Counted from the stretch's first letter, positions 9,776 through 19,217 are shown. The stretch is DNA of 64,000 bases from Methanosarcina sp. ERenArc_MAG2 (GCA_023955635.1 JAMXHR010000016.1:186001-250000), one strand, 5' to 3'. The notes: generated by a model from the letters alone, not told the origin. Translations and numbers: made by a program.

Positions 9776-11000
9776 GATATACCCAACAGAAGATCAGTTG
9801 AAAGTTCTATGGGAACTTTCTGATAAATGCTGTTCTTTGTATAATCTAGCTTTAGCTGAAAGAAAAGATGCATGGAAAAACGAAAATAAAAGCATCAAAT
9901 ACGTGGAGCAACAGAACAAACTACCGGAATTCAAGAAAAATAATCCTGAATACAAAATAGTTTATTCAAAAGTTCTTCAAGGAATTCTCAAAAAACTTGA
10001 TGCTAATTATAAATCATTTTTTGCTCTTATCAAAAATGGAGATACTAAAGCCCGTCCTCCGAATTTCAAAAGTCATAAATTCTTTCAAACAATTCCTTAT
10101 AATCAAAGTGGGTTCTATCAAGCAAGAAATTATATGTGCTTTACTCACAAAGTCAACGATACTGAACTTGTTTTTGATGTAAAGAAAAAGTTTGAGAATA
10201 TAAAACAAATAGAAATCTATAATGATGATCCTCTTTACGGTAAGGGAGATTTCTATATTTCTGTTGTGTATGAAGTAGCTACTCCTGATTATTTTGATAA
10301 TGGTTTGTATCAGGCTAATGATGCCGGAATAACAAAAATAGTAACAGCCGTAAATTCAAACGGGAAATTCTTTGAAGTTAAAACTCCGAGATCAGATAAA
10401 CATTGGCAACCAAAAATCGATTCAATCAAATCTAAAAGAGATCATTGTAAAAAGAAAAGTAAACAATGGGTTAGGTTGCATGGTGTTTACCGAAAAATGG
10501 AGAAGAAGAAATCTAATCAACTCAGCGATTTCCAACATAAACTTTCAAAGAAAATGGTCAACAATACTAAAGCTAATACTATTATTGTTGGTGATCTGAA
10601 AGTCAAAAATATGGCTCAATCCAAAAAACTTAAAGGAAAAAGAAAACGAGCTATGAACAGATCAACCCAAAATCAAGGTTATTTATCTCGCTTCATCGAA
10701 TTTTTGACCTATAAAGCTGAACTTATAGGTAAAAAGGTAATAAAAATTGATGAAAGCTATACTTCTAAAGAGTGCTATGTTTGCGGAAAGAAACACGAAA
10801 TGCCTCTTTGGGAAAGAACTATGTCATGTGATTGTGGAAATTGTATTGATAGAGATAGAAATTCGGCTATCAATATCATGTCAAAGTTCCTATCACAAAA
10901 TGCTTTGTGGACAAGCTATCAACAATTTGTTGATAATCTTCGACAAACAGGTTTGCCGATGTCGGTGAGATTCCCAGAATCTTATCCTCAAATGACGTAA
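9753..11000 (+). CDS. tnpB: RNA-guided nuclease TnpB, with variant RuvC-II site
   Basis: This 415-residue TnpB has an N-terminal helix-turn-helix/wedge part, RuvC-I aspartate in QANDAGITKIV, a zinc finger with CYVCG and CDCG, and RuvC-III aspartate in DRDRNSAINI. In RuvC-II the usual glutamate of EDL is absent: the sequence reads IIVGDLKVKNM. A glutamate appears instead in IDESYTSKE just before the zinc finger, a position used by TnpB proteins and Fanzor nucleases with a rearranged active site. The protein would use a guide RNA made from the element's right end to cleave DNA at the donor site. The frame is intact. Confidence 0.9.
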   Translation: MHLTAKVKIYPTEDQLKVLWELSDKCCSLYNLALAERKDAWKNENKSIKYVEQQNKLPEFKKNNPEYKIVYSKVLQGILKKLDANYKSFFALIKNGDTKARPPNFKSHKFFQTIPYNQSGFYQARNYMCFTHKVNDTELVFDVKKKFENIKQIEIYNDDPLYGKGDFYISVVYEVATPDYFDNGLYQANDAGITKIVTAVNSNGKFFEVKTPRSDKHWQPKIDSIKSKRDHCKKKSKQWVRLHGVYRKMEKKKSNQLSDFQHKLSKKMVNNTKANTIIVGDLKVKNMAQSKKLKGKRKRAMNRSTQNQGYLSRFIEFLTYKAELIGKKVIKIDESYTSKECYVCGKKHEMPLWERTMSCDCGNCIDRDRNSAINIMSKFLSQNALWTSYQQFVDNLRQTGLPMSVRFPESYPQMT

Positions 11001-11016
11001 ATACTCGAAGGAAGCT

Positions 11017-11041
11017 CCGTCCTCGCCATCAGGCAGGGCGG
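11017..11041 (+). ncRNA. IS605 right-end hairpin, likely guide-RNA (omega/reRNA) scaffold end
   Basis: CCGTCCT pairs with AGGGCGG and GCC with GGC around an ATCA loop, just after the tnpB stop. In this family the right-end hairpin is bound by TnpA, and the overlapping transcript forms the scaffold of the TnpB guide RNA. The guide would then be read from bases just beyond the element end. The exact RNA ends cannot be set from sequence alone. Confidence 0.6.
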
Positions 11042-11412
11042 GGTAGTTCACTACTCATAATGTGTATTCAGAATATGTGGACATTAATTTGCGAACTTCA
11101 TTCAATGAGGGTTTTCTATGTATCTACGAAATATTTATAACAGGAAATCATTAAATATTCGTTTAAAGCTTTTCAGGTATGTGTACGTATTTGTACATTT
11201 TTTGTTAAAGTGAATGAAAAAAATCTCTTGGGGGAGTGGGTTATGTTACTTTAGTCAGTGACTTACTTCTCTTCTCCTGGAAAGGTCACTATCGAAAAGT
11301 GGGGAGTAAAATTCCGACATACAGGAGGATTTATCATTTTTTATGAGAAAGCCAGCTCCTGTGAATTATCTTATTATAAAATGAAGCACAATTTCTATCT
11401 GGTGACAAAAAC

Positions 11413-11703
11413 ATGACTCTCACTGTGGGTATAAAAGGTGATTTCACACCTCAGGAGGTAAGTGAGGTCATCCGTGCAGCTCTGGAACAGAATGAGCGTG
11501 TGGCTAAATACAAAATAAAAAAGTATTCGGACACCTGTGAGAATTTTGAGAAAAAGTACGGAATGGGTTCAGACCTTTTTATGGAAAAATTCGATTCCGG
11601 GAAACTCGGAGACGACGATGATTTTTTCGACTGGTACGCAGCAAAAAGAGGACTTGATATCTGGAATAAGAAGTTGAAGATTATCTCGGGGATTCAGATA
11701 TGA
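11413..11703 (+). CDS. Small conserved protein, paralogue of the 14808 gene
   Basis: This 96-residue acidic protein is predicted mostly helical. It is clearly related to the protein at 14808-15098: both share VIRAALE, LAKYK/VAKYK, a FMEKF/FMQKF block and the C-terminal DWYAAKRGLD. The Trp/Tyr-rich C-terminal motif is the most conserved part. I do not recognise a characterised function. The size and the motif would fit an antitoxin-like or adaptor protein, but no toxin-like partner gene lies beside it. It sits between two mobile elements. Confidence 0.7.
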   Translation: MTLTVGIKGDFTPQEVSEVIRAALEQNERVAKYKIKKYSDTCENFEKKYGMGSDLFMEKFDSGKLGDDDDFFDWYAAKRGLDIWNKKLKIISGIQI

Positions 11704-11727
11704 ATTTCAGAGATTACTATTTAAATA

Positions 11728-11808
11728 TATAGTCACAAGGCTAAATAATGCAATAACTCAATGAGCTGCTAAATTGTTTTTATTGCAATAATTAAAGGCG
11801 TGACTATA
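11728..11808. repeat. Short inverted-repeat hairpin element
   Basis: TATAGTCAC at 11728-11736 is perfectly complementary to GTGACTATA at 11800-11808. The interior contains further self-complementary blocks around TTATTGCAATAA. It lies between convergent genes and could be a bidirectional terminator or a MITE relic. Confidence 0.4.
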
Positions 11809-11840
11809 GAACATCTGCTCAAAGAAAGAAGCCTCAAAAA

Positions 11841-12203
11841 TTAAACTTCGTTGTAATGGGCAATGCTTCTATTAACCATTCCGTCTTTTCCAAAGAAGAA
11901 AATTTCTGCAGCACGTTTTCCGAAAACTGCTTTGTAGCAAATGACCAGGCTATTGACACTTACAAATACGTCAATTAGTTCAAATCGAAGGTTGGGGACC
12001 CTTTCAAGTGCTTTCTCCCAGTACGCCTTCACATTTTTCTTGCCTTTGAGAGTGCCTGTTTGATCTTTCGTCACAAGAACTATCATAGGGGTAGTCATCT
12101 CAAAATCTTCACTGTAATGCTCTAGAATACTGTCAATGTTATGGGAGTTCCAGGCATCAATCCATGTTTCGGCAAATTCTCGTGCTTCAAGTACTGATAT
12201 CAT
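11841..12203 (-). CDS. SnoaL-like/NTF2-fold protein
   Basis: This 120-residue protein starts with EAREFAETWIDAWNSHN followed by DSILEHYSEDFEM, the classic opening of SnoaL-like/nuclear transport factor 2-like domains. The C-terminus (RSIAHYNEV) also fits. Proteins of this fold form a cone-shaped pocket and are found as isomerases, hydrolases or ligand binders, and the substrate cannot be read from sequence. The gene stands alone on the minus strand. Confidence 0.75.
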   Translation of the reverse strand: MISVLEAREFAETWIDAWNSHNIDSILEHYSEDFEMTTPMIVLVTKDQTGTLKGKKNVKAYWEKALERVPNLRFELIDVFVSVNSLVICYKAVFGKRAAEIFFFGKDGMVNRSIAHYNEV

Positions 12204-12448
12204 TTAATCATCTCCTATATTTCGTTTAAAGTCTTGGAAAATGTATTTGATATAAAAACTTTATGTTATTTTTTAGTTCGGACTTTCTCTAACGAGTTAT
12301 AAGAAAAAGCAAGTAGTCCTGAGGTATGAAACCAAAGAAAGATCATACCTGAGAGTTGGGAGAGAAAAGGAGATAGAATTGCACCTCTTGCTGTCGAAGG
12401 GAAACTTTGTCACCACAACCAGAAAATAAAAATAGTCCATTAAACCTT

Positions 12449-13612
12449 GGTCGTCTATTTTCATTGGGTTGATATTATATAATACAAATATTATAATACT
12501 ATTTATGGGAAAACGAGGTCCAAAACCACAATTTACTGACGTCGCTTGTCCAAATGATTCATGTGAATTTTATGGCCTTAAAGGTAAGGACAACGTTGTC
12601 GGAAATGGAACATCTGTGAGTCGTGGAGAAAAAGTTAGAAAATACATCTGTCGGAACTGTGGCAAAGTATTCAATGACCATACAGGCACTTTCTATTATG
12701 ATCTCCGTAAAGAAGAACGTGTTATTGAATTAGCTTTAAAAATGTCCATGAAAGGGATGAGTGAAGAGGGTATTGCAGATGTATTGGATATAAAGCCAGC
12801 AACTGTACGTAGATGGTTAGATCGTGCAGCAGAATCCTGCAATAAGGTTAATGAGGTCTTTATGAAAGGCCTGAAAGTACCCAAGATAGAAATGGATGAG
12901 ATATGGGTAATAGTCCAAAAAAATCGTCCCTAGAATGGAAAATTATGAAGATGATGGACCGTGGATGTGGGTAGCTTTTGCACCAAGTTATAGGTTAATA
13001 GTTGCTTTTGTCATTGGTCCGAGAAAACAGTATGTTGCGGATGAATTAGTTAAATTAACGGCTAGACGTCTTTCAGAACCATTGCCTCTTTTTGTCTCTG
13101 ATGGTTTGGAATTTTATGGGAAAGCTCTTCTGAAACAATTTGGAGAAATAATAGAGTTTCCTAGAACAGGTAAGAGAGGAAGGCCAAAGAATCCAAAACG
13201 TGTTCCATCTGATTACCTGAACTTTGCTCAGGTAATCAAAAACAGGAAGGGAGGAAAATTAAAGAAGATTGTTAAGAAGATTATATTTGGAAAAGACATT
13301 GAAGAAACTGAGATATCTACAAGTTTACTCGAAAGGCAAAATCTGACATTCAGACAGGACAACAACAGGATCTCAAGAAAGACAATAGGATTCTCGAAGA
13401 AAATAGAGTACTTAATAAATCGAATGATTCTGTACTGCACGTATTTTAATTTCTGTCGAGAACATGGTGGGTTAACATATCAGGATGAAAACTGTTTTAA
13501 ACGTAAAAATACACCTACAAGAGAAGCGGGAATCACTCAATCAAAATGGACTTTAAAAGAGTTGCTCAGATTCAGATGTTTCAAAACATCAACCGTATAA
13601 AACCAGACGACC
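12449..13612 (+). mobile_element. IS1-like insertion sequence
   Basis: The element is bounded by GGTCGTCT at 12449-12456 and its complement AGACGACC at 13605-13612, with weaker matching bases further out (AACCT outside the left arm, the complement of AGGTTT outside the right arm). It contains a single transposase coding region that is frameshifted near 12914-12920. Confidence 0.65.
12505..13600 (+). pseudogene. IS1-like transposase (frameshifted at an A run)
   Basis: The N-terminal half carries a zinc-ribbon (CPNDSC and CRNCGK) and a helix-turn-helix (GIADVLDIKPATVRRW), followed by MDEIWVIVQK. The second half, MENYEDDGPWMW onward, contains the rest of the catalytic domain and lies in another frame. 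The switch occurs in the seven-A run near 12914-12920. IS1 of Escherichia coli uses programmed -1 frameshifting at an A-rich site, but here the needed shift is in the other direction, so sequencing error or mutation is more likely. The preferred start is the ATG at 12505 (MGKRGPKP). Confidence 0.8.
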
Positions 13613-14125
13613 TAAACCTTTCCGCCGCCTGAAAAGTTCCAACTCCCGCAAATCTCACGTATCTTTAAACTCCCGCCCGCAGGGAATGATTCAGGATTTA
13701 TCTGGGAAAATAGTTACAAGAACATGAAGAATCTCAAAGCCACAAAATGAAAACCGATTACAGGCTCAACAATACCCCCTATGTCCTCGCAAGTTATATA
13801 TACTATCCATTATAAAGAGTAATATTGTATAAAAGTCTCTAATTCGGAGAGTGTTTTTTCAGATAAATGCTGCACCAGAAGATCAATGTAACTGAACCTT
13901 CAGATGCATCCATTGAAGTTTTCAGCTTTTTGTCTCATTTTAAGAGCTTCATAGGAACTAGCTTCCATGCTTTAATGCAAGGGGTTCTATTTAATTTGAG
14001 CTGGTTGAAAACTGCCGACGATAAAACCTTATTCAATTAGAAACACAAAAATAAATTAAAAGCAGATAAAAACAAGCTAAATACAAAACGCCTTTAGCAC
14101 CTTTATTTGCGAGGTTAGAAACAAT
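13613..14125. other. Non-coding interval
   Basis: I find no supportable gene in these roughly 510 bases. The sequence is AT-rich with a short GC-rich patch near 13670. Confidence 0.4.
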
Positions 14126-14365
14126 ATGTCAGAAGAATCCGATGATCCAGACAGTAGTGATAGTAGCAGTCGTCAGAAAATGTTCACAGTAACCGGAATG
14201 GTCCTGTGTGCAGTACAGTTTACATTCTTCGTATGTATGATTTTAAAGTTTATCGAGATGGATTTTCTCGAGGGTTTTAAATTCATGCTGCTTGCTTACT
14301 CTTCAGCGTTCATTTACAAGAACCTGGAGAATTCGGGGAAAATTCCCATTGCAGCCGAGAACTGA
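14126..14365 (+). CDS. Small membrane protein
   Basis: This 79-residue protein has a Ser/Asp-rich N-terminus and two hydrophobic segments, at about residues 19-40 and 51-66, separated by a short acidic loop (IEMDFLEG). That would place both ends on the same side of the membrane. No enzyme motif is present and I do not recognise a family. The gene is isolated. Confidence 0.6.
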   Translation: MSEESDDPDSSDSSSRQKMFTVTGMVLCAVQFTFFVCMILKFIEMDFLEGFKFMLLAYSSAFIYKNLENSGKIPIAAEN

Positions 14366-14496
14366 TGACTGTGTGGTTTTGCTTTAAAAACCCACACCTT
14401 CTATAGTAACTATCTGTTCTGAATTTTTTCTTTTTTTATTTATTTTTATTCGTTCATGTTCCTGTTCTCAAAATTAATATTCCATTTCAGTAGTGA

Positions 14497-14584
14497 CTTT
14501 TTACTAACTTTTTACTGATTTTTTACTAGCTTTTTACTAACTTTTTACTGGTTTTTTACTGGTTTTTTACTGGTTTTTTACTGA
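14497..14584. repeat. Eight tandem copies of an 11-bp unit
   Basis: Eight consecutive 11-bp units of the form YTTTTTACTRR fill this segment. The last four are nearly identical. The period equals about one helical turn, so the T tracts stack on one face and would be expected to bend the DNA. It lies in the spacer upstream of the gene at 14808. Confidence 0.8.
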
Positions 14585-14807
14585 CTTCATACACTGAACT
14601 AATTATGACCTTTCATCGACTCCAGTGGGTAAAACGTTATTAATTTGTGAAAACATAGAGTGCAAATGTATTCTTGGGGATTCGAAAAAAGAATAAACGG
14701 ATTTCTTCCAATCCGAGAAGATATAAACAATTCATAAATAGAAAAAGAGATATAGGATAATTTTTTAGTACCAGCAACAACTCTTACGAAACTCTTATGG
14801 GATAAAC

Positions 14808-15098
14808 ATGGATTTTACCTTGGAGATTGATACCAATTACTCGCTTGAGGAAGTAACCGAGGTTATTCGCGCAGCTCTGGAACATGAGAAACATCTTGCG
14901 AAATACAAGGTATACCGCTATTCTATGATCTGCGATGAATTTGAAGACCAGTACGACCTTATCTCTACCGAGTTCATGCAAAAATTCGAAGCCGGCGAAC
15001 TTATGGGTGATGATAAATATTTTGACTGGTATGCTGCAAAGAGAGGGCTTGACCACTGGAAGAAGAAGCTGGTTCTTCTTGAAGGTGTAAAGATCTGA
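14808..15098 (+). CDS. Small conserved protein, paralogue of the 11413 gene
   Basis: This 96-residue acidic protein shares VIRAALE, AKYK, a FMQKF block and the C-terminal DWYAAKRGLD with the protein at 11413-11703. Both end in a short hydrophobic segment (VLLEGVKI here, IISGIQI in the other). The paralogues have the same length and orientation and are 3.4 kb apart, separated by mobile DNA. No function is recognised. Confidence 0.7.
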   Translation: MDFTLEIDTNYSLEEVTEVIRAALEHEKHLAKYKVYRYSMICDEFEDQYDLISTEFMQKFEAGELMGDDKYFDWYAAKRGLDHWKKKLVLLEGVKI

Positions 15099-15250
15099 CT
15101 GCTTGAAATCTTCCTGCCCACGTATTCAAACTTAATATTTAAAATTATACTGTTATAACGCTGTTTGAAGGTTTATTTAGCATCCATAACCCCACATGAT
15201 TTACTTTTTATTGGAAGCATCCCTATTCAAGTGTGTAAAATTAATGGAAA

Positions 15251-15260
15251 TGTATAAATA
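15251..15260 (+). promoter_or_regulatory. TATA box for the DUF1724 regulator gene
   Basis: TGTATAAATA lies 46 bases before the start codon at 15306, which would put transcription initiation about 25 bases upstream of the ATG. Confidence 0.5.
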
Positions 15261-15305
15261 ACTGCCGCGCCATCTTCTCATCAGGAGTTTTTTTCTGGTG
15301 GTAGG

Positions 15306-16085
15306 ATGGGGACAAAAATCGGGTTAACGGAACTGGTCTTTCGGTCTGAGAAACGAAGGAACCTTCTCCTCTTTCTGAAAGACAGGCCCAGATATATAGA
15401 TGAAATCCAGGATCACCTTTGCGTGGATCCCGTTTCCATCCTCCCGCAGCTTAAAAAACTGAAAGACCGAAAACTGGTCATACAGAAGGACCATGCTTAT
15501 GAACTTTCCATTATGGGGAAGGCAATTGTAGATAAAATGCCGCCTCTTCTGGACACCCTGGAAGTTCTCGAAGATAATTTCGATTACTGGTCACGGCGAA
15601 ATCTGGAAGGAATCCCTAAGGTTTTGCGAAGGCGAATCGGGGAATTAAAAAACTGCAAACTTATCCGTCCTGACCTCAGCCATATGTTTGAACTCAATCC
15701 CGAATTTGTGGAAAATTTTCTCCGCTCAAGGCAGGTTCTCGGTTTCAGTTCCTATTTCCATCCCTCATTAATCTCCCTCTACCTCGAACTTGCAAAAAAA
15801 GAGGCTGAAATTTCTTTAATGCTTACCGAGGCCGTGCTCCAGAGGTTTAAAACAGATTATAGAGATGATTTACAAACTTTGATTGAGTTTGAACATGTCA
15901 ACCTATCTCTTTTCCCGAAAGATCCGAAACTTGCAGGTTTTACAGTTACAGACAGGTTCTTCTTGCTTACTATTCTTCCCGAAATAAAGTTTTTTGAAAA
16001 CGAAAGCCTGTTCAGTTTCGATCCTGAAGCCCTCAAGTGGGGTACAGACTTTTTTCACACCTGCAAAAGGAAGCAGTTCGGGTAA
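15306..16085 (+). CDS. Winged-helix regulator with DUF1724/FilR1 domain
   Basis: This 259-residue protein has an N-terminal winged helix (residues about 10-75, with RNLLLFLKDRPRYIDEI and LKKLKDRKLV) and a C-terminal DUF1724/FilR1-type domain with NCKLIRPDLSHMFELNPEF. Methanosarcina genomes have many of these proteins. Characterised members control methyltransferase and methanogenesis genes or bind small ligands. A broken relative occurs at 61223-61790. Ligand and targets are unknown. Confidence 0.85.
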   Translation: MGTKIGLTELVFRSEKRRNLLLFLKDRPRYIDEIQDHLCVDPVSILPQLKKLKDRKLVIQKDHAYELSIMGKAIVDKMPPLLDTLEVLEDNFDYWSRRNLEGIPKVLRRRIGELKNCKLIRPDLSHMFELNPEFVENFLRSRQVLGFSSYFHPSLISLYLELAKKEAEISLMLTEAVLQRFKTDYRDDLQTLIEFEHVNLSLFPKDPKLAGFTVTDRFFLLTILPEIKFFENESLFSFDPEALKWGTDFFHTCKRKQFG

Positions 16086-16153
16086 AAGTAATTTGAATTT
16101 TTTGCTTGCAAAAATCCTGAATAGGAACTTATTATAAAAGGAAGGTCTGTAAA

Positions 16154-16258
16154 ATGATGGGAATCAACGAAATAACAATGGTTGCGCTCCGCATAATAAT
16201 ACCTTTTCTATTTGTGGTAATTATTGTGAAAATAATTCGTAAATTAAAATGGAATTGA
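16154..16258 (+). CDS. Possible 34-residue membrane microprotein
   Basis: A short frame starting MMGINEITMVALR continues with a hydrophobic segment of about 15 residues (IIIPFLFVVIIV) and ends in a basic tail (KIIRKLKWN). A purine-rich AAGGAAGG lies about 10 bases before the ATG. The single transmembrane helix with a positively charged C-terminus is typical of real small membrane proteins, but the frame could be chance. Confidence 0.4.
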   Translation: MMGINEITMVALRIIIPFLFVVIIVKIIRKLKWN

Positions 16259-16443
16259 CAATCTAAATAAAATATTCTGTAAAATATATTTATTGTTGTA
16301 CCTGTTAGATTCCTTAGAAAGAATATTGCAGGAAAGACGGCATTGTTCGTCTCCCTAAAGCCACATATTATTCTCAAAGCCCGCATACCATATTATACTT
16401 TTTTGATTGACCTTAAAGCAGTTATAAAAAGAATTGTACTCCC

Positions 16444-16474
16444 GGGAGGAATTGCCTCCCCTGGAAGATTTTTT
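16444..16474. terminator. Hairpin terminator
   Basis: GGGAGG pairs with CCTCCC around a five-base loop. A T-rich tract follows on the plus strand, and on the minus strand a T run lies downstream. It could end transcription of the PHP gene on the minus strand. Confidence 0.5.
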
Positions 16475-16488
16475 GTATTTTGAGCCGT

Positions 16489-17162
16489 TTAGACTTTACC
16501 GAACAATTTCGTTAGAATTTTTCGCTTTGCACTTCCTGCCATCTGTTCGAGAATAATGTGCTTAGGCGTATTTTTTCCTGCAGGAGAAACATTCCCTTCC
16601 CTGATCGCCCTGAGCACGGCTTCCGGAGTGTTTTCAGAGGCGTCAATTTCGGTATATGCCTGCCCCACCATTTCGGGAATATGGGAGTCGCTTCCTGCAA
16701 CGCCCGGGATTTTGAGCCTCTTTGCTTCGATTGCGGCTTTCCGGTTGGCTCCGTTAAAAAGGCAGCGAGAATTGAATACCTCAACTGCATCAATATCAAG
16801 CCCTTCAAAACTTCCTATCCCATGAGAACTGCGCTTGAAAGGATGAGGTATGATAACCGTACCTCCAAGATTCCTGGCCCTTCGGATCGTTTCCTCCGGA
16901 CTCAATAAAGGCTCAATATCTTCCCGGACTCCGAGAATCAGGATGTGCCCTTTTGAAGAGGTAACCTCCACTCCCGGAATGACTGAAATTTCAAGGCCAA
17001 GTTCAAGGGCTCTTATTTCACAGGCAAGCCCGCCTTCTATGGTATCATGGTCACAAATAACAAGTCCCTCAAGCCCCTTTTACGGGCAGCTTCAAGTATA
17101 TCATCGTGGCTTGATTTGCTGTCTTTTGAATGATCGGAATGTACGTGAAGATCGAATTTCAT
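16489..17162 (-). CDS. PHP-domain phosphoesterase (one frameshift)
   Basis: The N-terminus reads MKFDLHVHSDHSKDS, the first metal-binding motif of the PHP superfamily. Further motifs are CDHDTIEGGL, IPGVEVT, IIPHPF and GSDSHIPEM. These residues bind two or three metal ions in phosphoesterases and nucleotidases. The frame breaks at 17074-17081, where one extra base in the G/A run restores KRGLEGLVICDHDT. The start codon is at 17162. Full length would be about 225 residues, normal for the archaeal PHP-associated family. The substrate is unknown. Confidence 0.75.
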
Positions 17163-17280
17163 GTTAATACGAAAATGAGAACTGGATTTATATAAATTTT
17201 GAAACGGAAAAGGAAAAAAGAAAGATAACTATACCCTGAATAGTTACCATTTGTTAATATTTCAAGTTAAAGACCTAAAG

Positions 17281-18072
17281 TTAATCGCTGATTACTGGCA
17301 CAGCAATTTTGCGTTTAATCTCACCATCTATGCGGACAATCTTGATTGGTACTCCATAGGCTTCCTGAAGATTCTCTTCAGTGACCACAACTTCAGCTGG
17401 GCCCATTGCCAGAAACTTCCTATCTTTCATGATACCCACCTTGCTGGATGAAAGGAAAGTATGGTCAGGGAAATGCGAGGTCATAACCAGTGCCAATCCC
17501 TCTTGAGATAGTTTTCTTATCATTTTTATCGTGTAAATTTGGTTGCCTACATCCAGATGAGAAGTCGGCTCGTCAAGCAGGAGAATCTCAGGCTCCTGGG
17601 CAAGCACACGAGCCATAAGCACAAGTTGCATCTGTCCACCACTGAGTTCTGTGTATGGCTTGTCCCAGATGTGCTCAATGTTCACTGTCTTGAGGGCCTC
17701 AAGCGCAATTTCTCGATCTCTGTGTGAGGGAGAAGCAAACATATTCAGGTGAGGGGTCCGTCCCATCATGACCACCTGCAATACAGAATATGGAAAAGTC
17801 GGAGTATGGATCTGAGGAATGAAACCTATTTTCTTCGCCAGCTTTTTTGGCGAATACGACGAAATGTCCTTTCCATCGATATAGATATTTCCTGCATTCA
17901 ACGGATATAGATTACAGAGGCAGCGAAGCAGAGTAGATTTGCCGGTGCCGTTGGGTCCGAGAATACAAAACACATCCCCCGAGTCTACCGAAAATGAGAT
18001 ATCCTCGAAGATATTCCTTTTTCCATCATAGGAAAAGGTAGCATTTTGAACTTCAAGTCTTGCACACATCAT
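17281..18072 (-). CDS. ABC transporter ATPase, FecE/BtuD type
   Basis: This ATPase of about 263 residues has Walker A (GPNGTGKST), signature (LSGGQMQLV) and Walker B (ILLLDEPTSHLD). Its overall arrangement is that of the iron-siderophore/cobalamin uptake family. The ATG at 18072 overlaps the permease stop in an ATGATG arrangement, indicating coupled translation. It powers import through the neighbouring FecCD-type permease. The C-terminus ends close to a non-coding gap. Confidence 0.9.
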   Translation of the reverse strand: MMCARLEVQNATFSYDGKRNIFEDISFSVDSGDVFCILGPNGTGKSTLLRCLCNLYPLNAGNIYIDGKDISSYSPKKLAKKIGFIPQIHTPTFPYSVLQVVMMGRTPHLNMFASPSHRDREIALEALKTVNIEHIWDKPYTELSGGQMQLVLMARVLAQEPEILLLDEPTSHLDVGNQIYTIKMIRKLSQEGLALVMTSHFPDHTFLSSSKVGIMKDRKFLAMGPAEVVVTEENLQEAYGVPIKIVRIDGEIKRKIAVPVISD

Positions 18073-19217
18073 GACCACGCCTTTTTAGTGATATATAATA
18101 AATATAAAAAGATCGGAGCACCTAGAATCGAAGTGACTATACTGATAGGTATTTCTACGGACATCAGCGTCCTGCACACCGTATCGACTGCCAGCAGATA
18201 GGAACCTCCTAACAGTATGGATGCTATTATCATGTCTTTATGATCAGGACCGACTAACATCCTAGAAATATGAGGTATTATCAGTCCCACCCAGCCGATT
18301 ACTCCTCCAATGCATACGGCTGCAGCGGTCAGTAGAGTAGAACAGACAATAAATACCAGACGAAAACGCTTGGTATCCATCCCCAACGATCTAGCCTCTT
18401 CATCACCCATCGAAATAATGTTAAGATGCCATCGCAGCAGGACAATTACCAGCGTGGCAATTAGAATAATTGGTATAACCTGAATAAAATTAGCTGTGGA
18501 AGCCTTGGCGAAGGAACCCATAAGCCAGAAGACGATATCAGGAAGCTTGCTATAAGGATCGGCCACAAATTTCAGTAGCGAAATAATTGCAGAGAATAAG
18601 CCGCCGACAATAATTCCTGCCAGCACGAACACCAATGTAGGATTGCTGCGATAGACACGACTTATCGCAAAGGTCATACCCACTGCAAGCAGCCCGAAAG
18701 CGAAGGCTGAAAATTGTATTACATCGGTTCCCTGATCCATCAGTATCGCCAGAGCCGCACCTACCCCTGCACCGGCAGATACGCCCAGAATGGACTCCGA
18801 AACCAGCGGATTGCGGAAGACACCTTGATATGTGGCACCTGAAACTGCAAGACCTGACCCTGCCAGGATGACAGCAATTGCCCTGGGTAATCTCACGTCC
18901 CAGACAACCGTATCCATGACTGTGGACCAGGTATGCGGTATCGACCAGAAAAAAGCTATTTTTACACCGGTAATGATTGCTATCTTATCTCCGATCCATT
19001 CCAGGATACCGGCAACTACGATAACCACAACAGTAACAGGATCAATGGGGTATCTGCCCATGAAGAGGGCTGTGATAAGAACACCGATCAGCAGCAGGAA
19101 CAAAATAAAGTTTATAGATGCTTTACCCGGATATAACCTGTATTTAGCCTTGCTACTAAGAGTAACATCATTGGAGTTATGCGCATTTTCCTGTCCGACT
19201 ATTTCTACTCGTTTCAT
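18069..19217 (-). CDS. ABC transporter permease, FecCD/BtuC type
   Basis: This 382-residue protein has about ten hydrophobic segments and the FecCD signature GSGLAVSGATYQGVFRNPL near residue 118. A cytoplasmic N-terminal extension precedes the first membrane segment. Genes for a substrate-binding protein, a radical SAM protein, this permease and the ATPase lie in that transcriptional order. The family imports cobalamin, haem, siderophores or related metal chelates. The exact cargo is unknown. Confidence 0.9.
   Translation of the reverse strand: MKRVEIVGQENAHNSNDVTLSSKAKYRLYPGKASINFILFLLLIGVLITALFMGRYPIDPVTVVVIVVAGILEWIGDKIAIITGVKIAFFWSIPHTWSTVMDTVVWDVRLPRAIAVILAGSGLAVSGATYQGVFRNPLVSESILGVSAGAGVGAALAILMDQGTDVIQFSAFAFGLLAVGMTFAISRVYRSNPTLVFVLAGIIVGGLFSAIISLLKFVADPYSKLPDIVFWLMGSFAKASTANFIQVIPIILIATLVIVLLRWHLNIISMGDEEARSLGMDTKRFRLVFIVCSTLLTAAAVCIGGVIGWVGLIIPHISRMLVGPDHKDMIIASILLGGSYLLAVDTVCRTLMSVEIPISIVTSILGAPIFLYLLYITKKAWS

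Larger units (their letters stand above)
9347..11045 (+). mobile_element. IS200/IS605-family element (tnpA + tnpB)
   Basis: The element has overlapping tnpA and tnpB genes in the same orientation, followed by a strong hairpin at 11017-11041 typical of the right end of this family. No terminal inverted repeats are expected for this peel-and-paste type. The left boundary lies upstream of 9347 and was not resolved. Confidence 0.85.

Noticed and set aside
12914..12920. Programmed -1 frameshift in the IS1-like transposase
   Set aside because: The needed shift is not -1 and many other genes have the same sort of break at homopolymers, so error is more likely.
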